In this document: piece after piece, positions 1 through 8,431 of the stretch
Numbering within the stretch: the first letter of the stretch is position 1
Layout of the letters: every line of letters starts with the position of its first letter
Virus record (IMG/VR): IMGVR_UViG_3300010400_000037
Span: 1-34,710 of that record
Reading direction: 5' to 3' (one strand)
From: a virus
DNA length: 34,710 bases
Translations under genes and position numbers: made by a program
Notes under the pieces: model-generated
Database searches by the model: none
Told to the model about the DNA's origin: nothing
Seen by the model: the letters and a program-made list of their open reading frames with translations, nothing else

Positions 1-350
1 CTGGCGGGCACTGGAGGTCTATCATTTAGGATAAGAGTGCCTTCGCCATAGAGCCCCGAAAACACTTTGCTATACCCGTCAACAGAAACAACCTGTGATA
101 TAGTGCTACCTTGTACATCCGCGTAATAAGTGCCGTCAGCACGTACGTGAAATGCAGCGTTACTTGGAGAAATACCGATACCGCAAATGAATATGTCGCC
201 TACCACCGCATTGGGCTGCAGACGCGCAGCGATGGAGTTGGCTCCGCCGGGAGCTGCAGCCTTATAAGGTATGGTCTGCCTACCTAGTAACGTACGCCCC
301 GCAAATCCACGCGGAGGACCAATGATACCGTGACAGATTCCATGCAGCAT
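1..350 (-). CDS. Tail/virion-associated protein, N-terminal part (runs off left edge)
   Basis: An open frame of 116 codons reads from an ATG at 350 out of the window. Its ATG shares one base with the stop of the preceding gene (TGATG), as expected for coupled translation. The residues are beta-rich with many Gly, Ala and Ser (for example GDIFICGIGISPSNAAF and FHVRADGTYYADVQG). It lies at the far end of the tail module, after two other adhesin-like genes, so a tail-tip or fibre component is the natural inference. I do not recognise the family, and the C-terminus is not visible. Confidence 0.6.
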   Translation of the reverse strand, partial: MLHGICHGIIGPPRGFAGRTLLGRQTIPYKAAAPGGANSIAARLQPNAVVGDIFICGIGISPSNAAFHVRADGTYYADVQGSTISQVVSVDGYSKVFSGLYGEGTLILNDRPPVPA

Positions 351-1114
351 CACAACACCAATATTTTATCGCCGTTGGCGAAGCTATCGGGCAATGCAAC
401 AACTGTCAACCGTCGTCCTGACGTACCAACTTGATCGGTTAACACCGTAGTTACTCTGCGAACATTGATGCCAGACAATACAACGATACCTCGATACACG
501 TACACAGGGTCGTTTTCAAGATCTTGGAATTCAGTCACTTCGAATGCGCTCGTTGTAGGTGCGAAGCTGGTGTTAGTAATAGTACCTACGCCACGAGCGC
601 CCAGTTCTGCAACCAATGCCGCAAGCGCCGTAGCGCTGCCACCAAGGGTGGAAACGTCCACACTGGGAATACCAGAATTGAAAACTCCTGGTTGACCGCC
701 AAACGAGCGTACATCTACCTGCGGTTGCAGGTCGTAAAGGAACTGTTGTACAGGGACGTTGCTAGCCGCAGACTGCACAGTTATCTTTAGCCATGATGCG
801 CCTCCGATACTGAATAGTGAGTTAGCTAGCTGCAGCTCATAACTACCGGGCTCGTTGGTGGCATCCACTTGCCCGAAACGACACTTGCCTGCGGTTGGCG
901 CAACGTAGGTTCCAATCGTAGCAATGGGATCGATAGTTCCGGCTGCGGCTGTGTATACCGTAGGAGTGGCTTGTCCTTCTGCGCGCGCGGCTATGATCAA
1001 TCCTGGAGACGCACCGCTCAGTCCGGTCTTACCTCCACCACCCGTGCTGGTACCGTCCGCTAGCCAGATTGGAATACGGTGATTTTGCGAACCGTTTAAT
1101 CGTTGAAGTAACAT
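350..1114 (-). CDS. Putative tail/baseplate structural protein
   Basis: The 254-residue protein starts at an ATG preceded by GGAGG, 10 bases upstream and overlapping the stop of the upstream gene. The N-terminal third (about 14-120) contains a Gly-rich run and beta-rich segments such as LSGASPGLIIAARAEG and EPGSYELQLANSLFSIGGASW. These resemble a family of tail-tip or upper-baseplate proteins of siphoviruses and prophages. The C-terminal part (about 170-254) carries a compact VYVYRGIVVLSGINVRRV beta segment. The call of a virion tail component rests on composition and its place among tail genes. No catalytic motif is visible. Confidence 0.55.
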   Translation of the reverse strand: MLLQRLNGSQNHRIPIWLADGTSTGGGGKTGLSGASPGLIIAARAEGQATPTVYTAAAGTIDPIATIGTYVAPTAGKCRFGQVDATNEPGSYELQLANSLFSIGGASWLKITVQSAASNVPVQQFLYDLQPQVDVRSFGGQPGVFNSGIPSVDVSTLGGSATALAALVAELGARGVGTITNTSFAPTTSAFEVTEFQDLENDPVYVYRGIVVLSGINVRRVTTVLTDQVGTSGRRLTVVALPDSFANGDKILVL

Positions 1115-1120
1115 GATCGA

Positions 1121-2350
1121 TTAGCCTCCAGAAAACCCGCCACTGTATGATCCAGCAACGAGCAGTAAGTTTGTTCCTCCGCCACCCCCGCCTCCTCCAC
1201 TAGCCGCTACTGTAATAGTATTAATATCTGTATCTGCAACTATCGAGCTGTCATTGTTGTTTGTGGCGCGGAAGAAGCAAAGGTTATTTACAGACGCTGC
1301 TGTCGGAATTCCACTAAATACATTGGCTCCAATTCCTAATCCAGGAATGGTTAGTGGATTTACAGTGTAGTAACTAATGGTCGCACTGTTAGCGTAAGTC
1401 TGATCTTTATCTACCAGTATAGTCAACGCCGTAGCATTGACTGCGAGAATACGAACAGGAGTTGCGTTGCCCGCTATCTTCACATAGTTGTCAGCCACTA
1501 GTCCGGACACACTACCAACAGGAATTTCACGGACCGATGTTCCAGTTGCTGTGGTCTGCGTCGGACTTGTTGGAGTATTAAGCTGACATAACGAAACAGT
1601 GAACGGACTGCTTACATCATCGAATATCCCACCACCGGCTGCTAAGTTAATAGACGAGATGGCCGTATTCTGAGTGTAGTTCAGCGCGCCTATAGGCCCG
1701 CCAGTCATAAACGTTTCAATATTTGGATTCGTCGTTCCCGCGCTAGTGCCTGTCAGAGTTAGATTAATACTACCTAATTGATCAACCACAGGTGACTCAG
1801 TGGCAGTTACTTCCCAGTAGTTGGAAATATTTTTAAGTGCACGAGGATTTCCACCCGTACCAAGATATGCGCACTCAGCATCCGACAGAGCACGTATGGC
1901 TATTCCATCATGCGCTGCTTGACCATGAATACCAAACAGATGATCCGTGGGTCTGCCACTTAGATAAATATGATCAACTGTTGTATCAGGAACAACCGCT
2001 GTACCAGTTCCCTTGTTTGCACCGTTTAAAAAACAACGAGCATCTGCAGTAGATGCGAACACCGCGATACCATGGAACCACGTGTTAGCTGCAGGCGAAG
2101 CAGAAGATTTTGCCTGAGACAATGATCCGGTCTTTGATGATGTTGCAGCAAGCTGCGTTGTGCTGCCTGTCATATCAAGGGCCAGTGAAAAATAGCTGGC
2201 ACCGTTTGAAGAACTGCCCAGAGTTAGAAATCGTAGAAATGTAGAAACGCTAGTTACATAGAACCACCCGAACAGCGTGATCGCCATCGCGGTCGCTGGA
2301 ACAGATGTTGCATCTAGATGATCTGCATTCGCGGCTAAGGTTTTTGACAT
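1121..2350 (-). CDS. Putative tail fibre/adhesin with concanavalin-like (LamG) domain
   Basis: A 409-residue protein starting at an ATG with AGAGGA just upstream. Residues about 1-175 look like a LamG/concanavalin-A-like jelly-roll: alternating beta strands, TWFHGIAVFAS, RCFLNGANKGTGTAV and DHIYLSGRP, ending in DGIAIRALSDAECAYL, the usual closing strand of these domains. Residues about 215-385 resemble a putative Ig-like (He_PIG-type) repeat. The C-terminus is a poly-Gly linker (8 Gly) followed by LLLVAGSYSGGFSGG. LamG-type modules in phage tails normally bind surface glycans, so receptor or carbohydrate binding is inferred. The poly-Gly tail recalls self-associating virion fibre ends, but that is speculative. 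Confidence 0.6.
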   Translation of the reverse strand: MSKTLAANADHLDATSVPATAMAITLFGWFYVTSVSTFLRFLTLGSSSNGASYFSLALDMTGSTTQLAATSSKTGSLSQAKSSASPAANTWFHGIAVFASTADARCFLNGANKGTGTAVVPDTTVDHIYLSGRPTDHLFGIHGQAAHDGIAIRALSDAECAYLGTGGNPRALKNISNYWEVTATESPVVDQLGSINLTLTGTSAGTTNPNIETFMTGGPIGALNYTQNTAISSINLAAGGGIFDDVSSPFTVSLCQLNTPTSPTQTTATGTSVREIPVGSVSGLVADNYVKIAGNATPVRILAVNATALTILVDKDQTYANSATISYYTVNPLTIPGLGIGANVFSGIPTAASVNNLCFFRATNNNDSSIVADTDINTITVAASGGGGGGGGTNLLLVAGSYSGGFSGG

Positions 2351-2358
2351 GACGTCCT

Positions 2359-2583
2359 CTACAGCAGAGTTGCTTCGAGCACTGCCAACTCCTTGGCGTC
2401 TTCACTAAGATCCCAAGCATTACGAGCTGCCACAGCTTCTTCCCATACCATATGCAGACAACGAAAACGACTACCTTCTATCTTTTCTTCCACTGCTTTC
2501 AAGTACGCAGCTCTAGTGTCTGCAACGGTTTTATCCAACATATCACGATACATGGTCAACTCTGCTAATCTTTCGGTTATCAT
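2359..2583 (-). CDS. Small helical protein in tail module, unknown
   Basis: A 74-residue, almost entirely alpha-helical protein (MITERLAELTMYRDMLDKTV, then a charged helix to the end) in the 10-bp-spaced gap between two tail genes. The heptad-like pattern suggests a coiled coil. No ribosome site stands out and I recognise no family. It could be a chaperone for the adjacent fibre or a small virion component. Its placement in the tight operon supports a real gene. Confidence 0.5.
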   Translation of the reverse strand: MITERLAELTMYRDMLDKTVADTRAAYLKAVEEKIEGSRFRCLHMVWEEAVAARNAWDLSEDAKELAVLEATLL

Positions 2584-2593
2584 TTACATAACT

Positions 2594-4936
2594 CTACTGT
2601 GCGTACGTTGCGCCGTCGTTAGGCGGAGTGGAATTTGTAACCCCAGCAATGGAGTTAATAAATGGCAGAATACCCGTACTCCAATTATTACCGGAAGAAG
2701 CACCAGTTTCAAATTGCCACGACATGAAATGTGGGAACAGCTGACTGGTCGTTGTCTGATATGTCCATATGTTAGAAGGCGATGACGGGCTGATCGAAAG
2801 TCCGACATCTTGCACCTCAGAATGGAACAACATCTTGCCACGGTAGTCTATCCCTGCTCCTGCAACACCACCATACACTCCACGGAATGCATTATTGATC
2901 GTTACATCTCGTGTGATGGTAACAGGCCCAGGCAATGGTGGGTCTGGTCCTCCTACTGCCATCGCGACTATTGTAGAAAGGTAAGCCAACAAATCCTTGT
3001 ATACTGGATCTCCGCCGTTTAGGAAATCCACCATGATGTGTATTGGCGTAGTGGCAAACGCCGCACGAGTCGCAGCAGCGTAAGCTTTTATCTGCGTATA
3101 GTATGCCTGCAGATTGAAGCTCGGTACTCCTGTGGAGATAGCCGTTTCGTCGCCAACCGTTATCATGGCCAACGCAGGGTGAGAGTCTATAGCAGCTCCC
3201 AACGCCTGAAACATTGGAATCCACGCGCTTTGAATGAACGTGGAGTTATATAGTTGGCATATAGCCTGTGTCCCACCGCTGGTGCCTGCGGTCACCCAGC
3301 CATTGTTTACCCACCATACTGGAAAAGCATTACCGGGTATCGTTCCATTGGCTGTCGCGAATACTCGCTCAGATATTTCTACTATGACTTTCTTGCCCAA
3401 CGACTGAGCGAAATCCAGAATACTGATAAGGTTGGCTATGCCTGCACTGTACTGAGCATTCGTAGTTCCTTTGTCAATTCCCTGCGGGTACCAATTTATC
3501 TTGATGCCCTTGACATTAGGATTCGACGCCATTGCACTCAGCTGGCTCTTAGCCTGAGTTATAGCGGCTGAATCAAAATGGAACGAATTAACTCGTTGGT
3601 AGTGCCCGGGGAACCATTTGAAAGCGTTAGCAGCAGGAGGCTTAGGTACGCCTAGAATTATTACTGAGACATCGGAAACATTGTTATCCGCGTCCGTAGC
3701 TCGTAGTTGTATTGGAAGTTGCGTGCTAGACGATACAACCGCAGAAATCCTTGGCGTGTTAGACACAGCAACTTCTTCTACGATACCTGTTGCCTGCGTA
3801 CCTGCTAGCTGTCCGCTCATCACTAGCCCGTAATGAATAGCGGAGTTCATCGTAACGACTTGCGTAGAAACATCTATCCACGCACTTTGGTCCAAAGAAT
3901 ATGAAACGGTTACCGTCTTCAGATCAGCGGCACGTGAAATCTTGACATATACCGGGCCGGTGATAGAATTACCGTTTTGGTCTATTGCTAACGATGCTTG
4001 CTGTGCACTTACGCCTCCAGTGGTAGCCCGAGTTTCTAAAATAAGACTAGGCGTACCGTTGCTAGGGCGCATTCCCCAAGCTATAAATTTACCACCAACG
4101 ACAGCAGTTTCATGTATTATCAGCCCCATGAATGCGGATGTTGCGGCTCCAGCTGTATAGCTATTTAGCTTAGCAATTAAAGTCCGTGCGCCAGTAAATG
4201 TTCCAAAGTCCAGTAGTAGACACTGCTCTGTAGCAGTTCCGTGTATGCCTGTGCCTGCAGCAGCCAGAGTCCAGGCTTTGCCATTTTGAGTATATGACGG
4301 AGATGCAGGACTAGAAATGTTACCTAGATTAACACCCACAGGAGCCTGCAGTGAATTCGCAGGCACCACTATAGGGCTAGGGGCAACAGCAACACCATTA
4401 ACAACAACGTCAACGAACGAAGATCCACTCGCAGGAGCATTGCCAGAGGCTATGTCACATGGTGTATCAAAGCTCAACGCGATAGTGCCGACAGATGTGC
4501 CTTGCGCTGCAACGATACCGGTAGGAATGGTTGGAGATACGTTATCTGTGCCAAGCGGAGACTTTATGACAAAGGTCAATGGGGTGCTTACTGCACTAAC
4601 GTCTTTTCGAACAGCGACTAGTCGAAAGACTCCACTGCCTGCCAACAAGTTATTGTTAGTTAGAGTTGTTCCGGATATAGACCATCCAGCAGCGCGCGCA
4701 TTACCCGTTACATCATAAAATCCTAACTCTGAAGACGGAGAGCCTGGGTCTGAAAGAAACTGTGTCAAATCAATAGATATAGCGGTGCCTACTTGCAGCG
4801 TTTGCAGGTTAGGAAATCCAGTGACATCCCAGACAGGAAACACATCAGATCCATCATTGCCGGCAGGAAAGTCTGAATCAATCCACCCTCTTGGTGTCGG
4901 CACCAACACCTGATTTTGCTGACCAAATGCGCTCAC
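2594..4936 (-). CDS. Large tail protein with beta-sandwich and TIM-barrel glycosidase-like domains
   Basis: A 780-residue protein starting at GTG in a GTGA overlap with the DUF2460 gene, with AGGAG upstream. Residues 1-130 look like a virion-attachment beta region. Residues about 205-395 resemble a DUF1349/LamG-like sandwich (VYVKISRAADLKTVTVSYS, DQSAWIDVSTQVV). Residues about 440-765 look like a (beta/alpha)8 glycoside-hydrolase fold: WFPGHYQRVNSF, NVKGIKINWYPQGID, ILDFAQSLGKKVIVEISER, then HPALAMITVGDETA and KMLFHSEVQD. Glu597 in GDET is the best acid/base candidate; Glu707 or Glu743 could be the nucleophile. Such tail proteins usually digest capsule or cell-wall glycans. The exact GH family cannot be told from sequence alone, and loss of activity is possible. 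Confidence 0.65.
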   Translation of the reverse strand: MSAFGQQNQVLVPTPRGWIDSDFPAGNDGSDVFPVWDVTGFPNLQTLQVGTAISIDLTQFLSDPGSPSSELGFYDVTGNARAAGWSISGTTLTNNNLLAGSGVFRLVAVRKDVSAVSTPLTFVIKSPLGTDNVSPTIPTGIVAAQGTSVGTIALSFDTPCDIASGNAPASGSSFVDVVVNGVAVAPSPIVVPANSLQAPVGVNLGNISSPASPSYTQNGKAWTLAAAGTGIHGTATEQCLLLDFGTFTGARTLIAKLNSYTAGAATSAFMGLIIHETAVVGGKFIAWGMRPSNGTPSLILETRATTGGVSAQQASLAIDQNGNSITGPVYVKISRAADLKTVTVSYSLDQSAWIDVSTQVVTMNSAIHYGLVMSGQLAGTQATGIVEEVAVSNTPRISAVVSSSTQLPIQLRATDADNNVSDVSVIILGVPKPPAANAFKWFPGHYQRVNSFHFDSAAITQAKSQLSAMASNPNVKGIKINWYPQGIDKGTTNAQYSAGIANLISILDFAQSLGKKVIVEISERVFATANGTIPGNAFPVWWVNNGWVTAGTSGGTQAICQLYNSTFIQSAWIPMFQALGAAIDSHPALAMITVGDETAISTGVPSFNLQAYYTQIKAYAAATRAAFATTPIHIMVDFLNGGDPVYKDLLAYLSTIVAMAVGGPDPPLPGPVTITRDVTINNAFRGVYGGVAGAGIDYRGKMLFHSEVQDVGLSISPSSPSNIWTYQTTTSQLFPHFMSWQFETGASSGNNWSTGILPFINSIAGVTNSTPPNDGATYAQ

Positions 4937-5538
4937 AGCAAAGTGCTCCTAAACTTAAGGCTCTGAGTATTCCACCACTGATTCATGAACTGTTGCACCT
5001 GTAGTGTATCCTCAAGAAAGTGGCAACGGTAGTAGAACCCTCCGGTCCAGGTTAATACGTGTCCGGCGGTAGGGGGATTTTGAAAGTGCACTATGCCTGT
5101 TGGTCCTAGCGTGTAAAACCCTGGTACAGCCCCATTGTCGAACAGCGTTGGCGCACCGTTAAAATTCTGTATGATGTCTGGACCGTACGGTCCTCCACTA
5201 TTTTTAAAGCGTGCGACTATTTGGAAGTCAGCTGTTTGGCCATCTCCAATCCCAAATGTCTCACCACTAACAGTATTGAAAAGAGGGTCAGAATACAGAA
5301 AAGAATCAAAGCGCCCACGGCAAGCATTAAAAAGCCCAACAATGCTACGAATATCTGAAGGGATCGCGTCATCGCGTAAGATATCATAATTCAACTCCCA
5401 TGTGTGTATGGGATACTGTTGTAGCGCCAATGTTGCTAAACGTTTGCTCATCGATTCATCAGTCAACGTTCGATAACTGACCGTATGTGTAACAGGCCAT
5501 GTGAGCCCCGTAAGAGATGGAAATACGAAACTGCTCAC
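4933..5538 (-). CDS. DUF2460 distal tail protein (Dit-like)
   Basis: The 201-residue protein starts at GTG in a GTGA overlap with the tape-measure stop. It opens with the family pattern FPSLTGLTWPV and contains the W-E-L-NYDILR strand, a GRFDSFLYSDP motif, GIGDGQTADFQIV and the closing GFYYRCHFLEDTL. These are the hallmarks of DUF2460, the family that forms the distal tail ring in gene-transfer agents and many siphoviruses of proteobacteria. Its position directly downstream of the tape measure is the expected one. It probably forms the hub joining the tail tube to the tip proteins encoded further left. Confidence 0.88.
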   Translation of the reverse strand: MSSFVFPSLTGLTWPVTHTVSYRTLTDESMSKRLATLALQQYPIHTWELNYDILRDDAIPSDIRSIVGLFNACRGRFDSFLYSDPLFNTVSGETFGIGDGQTADFQIVARFKNSGGPYGPDIIQNFNGAPTLFDNGAVPGFYTLGPTGIVHFQNPPTAGHVLTWTGGFYYRCHFLEDTLQVQQFMNQWWNTQSLKFRSTLL

Positions 5539-7820
5539 ACGAATGGTCCTTTAGTGCCGAATGCAAACCTGCTATTTAGATCTGCGATGTGCGCGTGCAT
5601 GTTGGCCTTGGTGATGACATAGAAATCATCCCCGCCGTTCAACACTTGTAACTTAATCCCAGGTCCGCGCTTCTGCCCACCACCGCTGGATATCATTTGA
5701 CGCAATGGGTCCGCAATGCTGGCAGGGAGCACCATTTCCTTTTCGTGCAACTGGGCTTTCGGGTTCATACCTGCAGGTATATCCATGCCTCCTGCAGCAC
5801 TAACACTTGCGGCGTAGCTCTGAGCCAAAGCATACGTAGACGCGCCAACTTCTGGAGCCATCGCCCAGCCAACGAACGGAATAGCTGCAACACTACCCAT
5901 CGCCGCACTGGCTGCAACGCCCGCATTGGCCGTAATCTGCGAAATTGCGGTTGTCTTACTTACCAGCATGTTTTCCAACATGCCTAGCAACCACTGTACA
6001 ACAAGATTGGCAATCATCTTAATGAAGCTGTCAAGAATGCTAGCCATAATGTTACGCCAAGCGTCGCCAAAGCTTTCAGTCCCTTCGATCATCTGTGCAA
6101 TGTTGTCTGTAAAGCTGGCTTGAATCGGTTTGAATGCAGTATCCCATACCTTGCGGGTTTCATCGGCAGCGCGCTTATGCGCTTCCGCCATCTGAGTTGC
6201 TGCATTTTGTGCAGCCTTGACTTCTTCAGCATCGAACTTCGTTGTATCTTTGCCTGCGGCAGCAGCCAACGACTTGAGTTTTTCGTAATACGCGATGTTG
6301 GCCTGTAGCTTTTGACCGATAAGTCTCTCTTCAGCTCCAAGTTCGCCACCCATTATGATGCTGCCGTTCTTAACTTTCTCCTGCAGTGCTACTTCTTGCT
6401 GTTTAAGACTGCCGAGTTGTGCATCCAGTTCTCCTTTCGCAGCATTCTGATATGCCTGCTCTTCCAGATGTAGCATTTCCTCTGTGTCTTTGTAAGTCTG
6501 CTGCAGCATTCCTTCTTTTATTTTGATACTATCTTTGAGCAAACTGATGTCCCAGCCATCAGGAGTAGGGGTCATCTGTTTATGTTTAGGCTCTTCTTCC
6601 CTCTCCAAGCTAGGGTGCACTTCATCCAGACCAGACAACGCTGTACGCATACGGGCAATGGCAGCTTCACCACGATTAACATCGTTATCAAATTCGGTGA
6701 ATATCGTATTCCAATTCTTACCGATGTCTTTAAATCCGTCGATAAGAATATTTTTTGCTTCAGAAAAGTTGCCGTGCGCGAGCGCATTGATGGCAGCACC
6801 AACAGCCGCTATAGGCGATATCAGAAGATTCAATGCATTGAGTATGATATCGATCGCGCCCTTGAAACCATAGGCTAACTCTGTTACCACCATTACTATA
6901 GTCTTAAGGGCTTCGCCTATCCCGTTTAAGATCAATTGCGCAACTGGGCCAACGGTTGTTAGATCTCTAAACTCAACAACTAACTCCTGCATCATCGGTA
7001 TCAGCGCAATCATGATACGACTAGCGAGGTTCTCCACCACGTCCTTAACGTCGTTCATAGTCTTGTGATATGCGAGCATGGCAGATATTTCACTGGGCAA
7101 CAAAGCATTGACTTGCCGCGCAGATTCCGCCGCCATATCATGGTTCTTCGCCATCTCGCGCATGATGGGTATAACCATTGCACTACGTGCACCCAATAGT
7201 GCAATCAACTCTGCGTTACTGTTTGTTTCCTCTCCAAGTCGCTGCATCGCATCAATGATGTTAAAAGTGGAGCTAGTAAGATCGTCGTTAGATATACCAA
7301 GCTTGTTGAATCGTAGTGCAGCCTCACCTCCCTGCTGTGTGGCCTGTTCCATTCGTTGGGTGAGCATGAACATAACACGCTCTAACTTAGAAGTAGAGAC
7401 GCCAGCATCCTCTGCGGCGTCTTCTAAACCTTGTATGGCAACAGCTCCTACACCTAAGCTTTCTCCAAGGTGCCCAAACTCCACAGCTCGCTCGGATAAC
7501 TCCGCCATGACATCACGAAGCTTTTCAAAAGCTTCGTAAGCAATGGCAATTCCGGTGACTTCCAAGGCGTGATCAAACTTCCCTTTAAGATCTTCTAACG
7601 CTCCGCCTAGCCCTTCACTTTCTTCATGTATGTGCTTCAGACTTTCTGCGGCATGCTCAGACGCAGGAGCCAGCTTTTCTTCCAATGAAGAGCTGGCATT
7701 ACCGATATGCGATTCAATGGTGCTAAGACTGGCACCAACGTCGTCAGCGGCCTTGTTGAACCCTGCTAACAACTGTTCAATGTTAGCCGCTATACTAACG
7801 AGTATGTCATCATCTGCCAT
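5535..7820 (-). CDS. Tail tape measure protein
   Basis: I chose the ATG at 7820 (761 residues) because GGAGG lies 11 bases upstream. An in-frame TTG six codons earlier has no such site. The N-terminal region is helical (LVSIAANIEQLLAGFNKAAD, typical of tape measures) with long amphipathic helices to about 250. Hydrophobic segments occur around 270-350 and 630-690, and a long coiled coil lies around 430-560. The C-terminus shows the LHEKEMVLPASIADPLRQM signature seen near the end of many tape measures. The protein spans the tail lumen and sets tail length. The modest size predicts a tail of roughly 110 nm if about 0.15 nm per residue applies. It overlaps the upstream frameshift product by 11 bases. 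Confidence 0.93.
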   Translation of the reverse strand: MADDDILVSIAANIEQLLAGFNKAADDVGASLSTIESHIGNASSSLEEKLAPASEHAAESLKHIHEESEGLGGALEDLKGKFDHALEVTGIAIAYEAFEKLRDVMAELSERAVEFGHLGESLGVGAVAIQGLEDAAEDAGVSTSKLERVMFMLTQRMEQATQQGGEAALRFNKLGISNDDLTSSTFNIIDAMQRLGEETNSNAELIALLGARSAMVIPIMREMAKNHDMAAESARQVNALLPSEISAMLAYHKTMNDVKDVVENLASRIMIALIPMMQELVVEFRDLTTVGPVAQLILNGIGEALKTIVMVVTELAYGFKGAIDIILNALNLLISPIAAVGAAINALAHGNFSEAKNILIDGFKDIGKNWNTIFTEFDNDVNRGEAAIARMRTALSGLDEVHPSLEREEEPKHKQMTPTPDGWDISLLKDSIKIKEGMLQQTYKDTEEMLHLEEQAYQNAAKGELDAQLGSLKQQEVALQEKVKNGSIIMGGELGAEERLIGQKLQANIAYYEKLKSLAAAAGKDTTKFDAEEVKAAQNAATQMAEAHKRAADETRKVWDTAFKPIQASFTDNIAQMIEGTESFGDAWRNIMASILDSFIKMIANLVVQWLLGMLENMLVSKTTAISQITANAGVAASAAMGSVAAIPFVGWAMAPEVGASTYALAQSYAASVSAAGGMDIPAGMNPKAQLHEKEMVLPASIADPLRQMISSGGGQKRGPGIKLQVLNGGDDFYVITKANMHAHIADLNSRFAFGTKGPFV

Positions 7821-8414
7821 ACAAACCTGGGCCTCCAAGACCCTGCATTATGTCTTCAGGGCTCGACGGTTTGAATGGAGCTGAGGTTTCTTTTCCTACG
7901 GCTTTGCCAAACAAACCTTCCGCTATCATCCTTAACAGTTTGAAAGGAGGCGGAAATTCTTCCCAGAACTCCGCCATCGCCATGTATTGTGGAATCGTTA
8001 GTTCGTCAACTTGTTCCCAGGTCCATCCTGTAGCACAGATGACACTGCTGTAGATACGCCCCCAATCGGGGCGCTCCCGTTGTTCAGTATCACCGGCATC
8101 GCTTTTGGGCCCTCTGGGGTCTCCACTTTCTGGAAGCCGCTGAGTTCGTTAACTGCCGCAATAATTTTGTTGGCCCAGTCAACGCTCAGCATGTCTTCCA
8201 GTTCTTCTTCCGTGACTGTTTTATTTCTCCTGTTGGCACTGGCAGCCAGTACCTTACACACGCTAACAAAACGCGCGGCAGGGTCTGCACTGCTCTTCAG
8301 TGTTTCCAGTTCACCGGCTAGTGTACGGAGCGCCTTGAAGTTCAGCGGATAGAACTTCAAGGCACGACCGTCGATCGTTACATCTACACACTCAAGCGAG
8401 AAGTCGAATTTCAT
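7810..8414 (-). CDS. Tail assembly chaperone, -1 frameshift fusion (G-T type)
   Basis: This product is made when ribosomes slip back one base at the CCCAAAA heptamer (8103-8109). The first 104 residues are shared with the short protein below; after the slip, 97 further residues follow in the -1 frame before a TGA at 7812-7810. The extension contains RPDWGRIYSSVICATGW, WTWEQVDELTIPQYMAMAEF and WEEFPPPFKLLRMI, a typical GT-type C-terminal domain. It is open without a stop from the slip site to 7810, ending inside the tape-measure start. In lambda-type phages this fusion bridges tape measure and tail-tube subunits during tail assembly and is absent from the finished virion. Confidence 0.85.
7998..8414 (-). 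CDS. Tail assembly chaperone, short form (G type)
   Basis: The 138-residue protein starts at the ATG at 8414, with AAGGATCA upstream; a longer in-frame reading upstream has no support. It opens with beta-rich FDFSLECVDVTIDGRALKFY and continues as helices (LNFKALRTLAGELETL, TEEELEDMLSVDWANKIIAA). It is the unshifted product of the chaperone pair between the tail-tube and tape-measure genes. In lambda gpG this form is made in large excess over gpGT. The region after the slip site is Gly, Ser and Thr rich and probably unstructured. Confidence 0.88.
   Translation of the reverse strand: MKFDFSLECVDVTIDGRALKFYPLNFKALRTLAGELETLKSSADPAARFVSVCKVLAASANRRNKTVTEEELEDMLSVDWANKIIAAVNELSGFQKVETPEGPKAMPVILNNGSAPIGGVSTAVSSVLQDGPGNKLTN
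8103..8109 (-). promoter_or_regulatory. Programmed -1 ribosomal frameshift site CCCAAAA
   Basis: On the minus strand the zero-frame codons are GGC CCA AAA GCG, so the heptamer C-CCA-AAA fits the X-XXY-YYZ rule exactly. After slipping, CCC AAA re-pairs and reading continues AGC GAT GCC. The -1 frame is open for 97 codons and encodes a recognisable GT-type domain, while the zero frame stops at 7998. This is sequence evidence for the site; the efficiency and any stimulating RNA structure cannot be read here. Confidence 0.85.
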
Positions 8415-8431
8415 TTTAATTGATCCTTGTA

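Noticed and set aside
7820-7838. Earlier TTG start for the tape measure
   Set aside because: It lies on the ribosome site itself; the ATG at 7820 has GGAGG at a workable distance.
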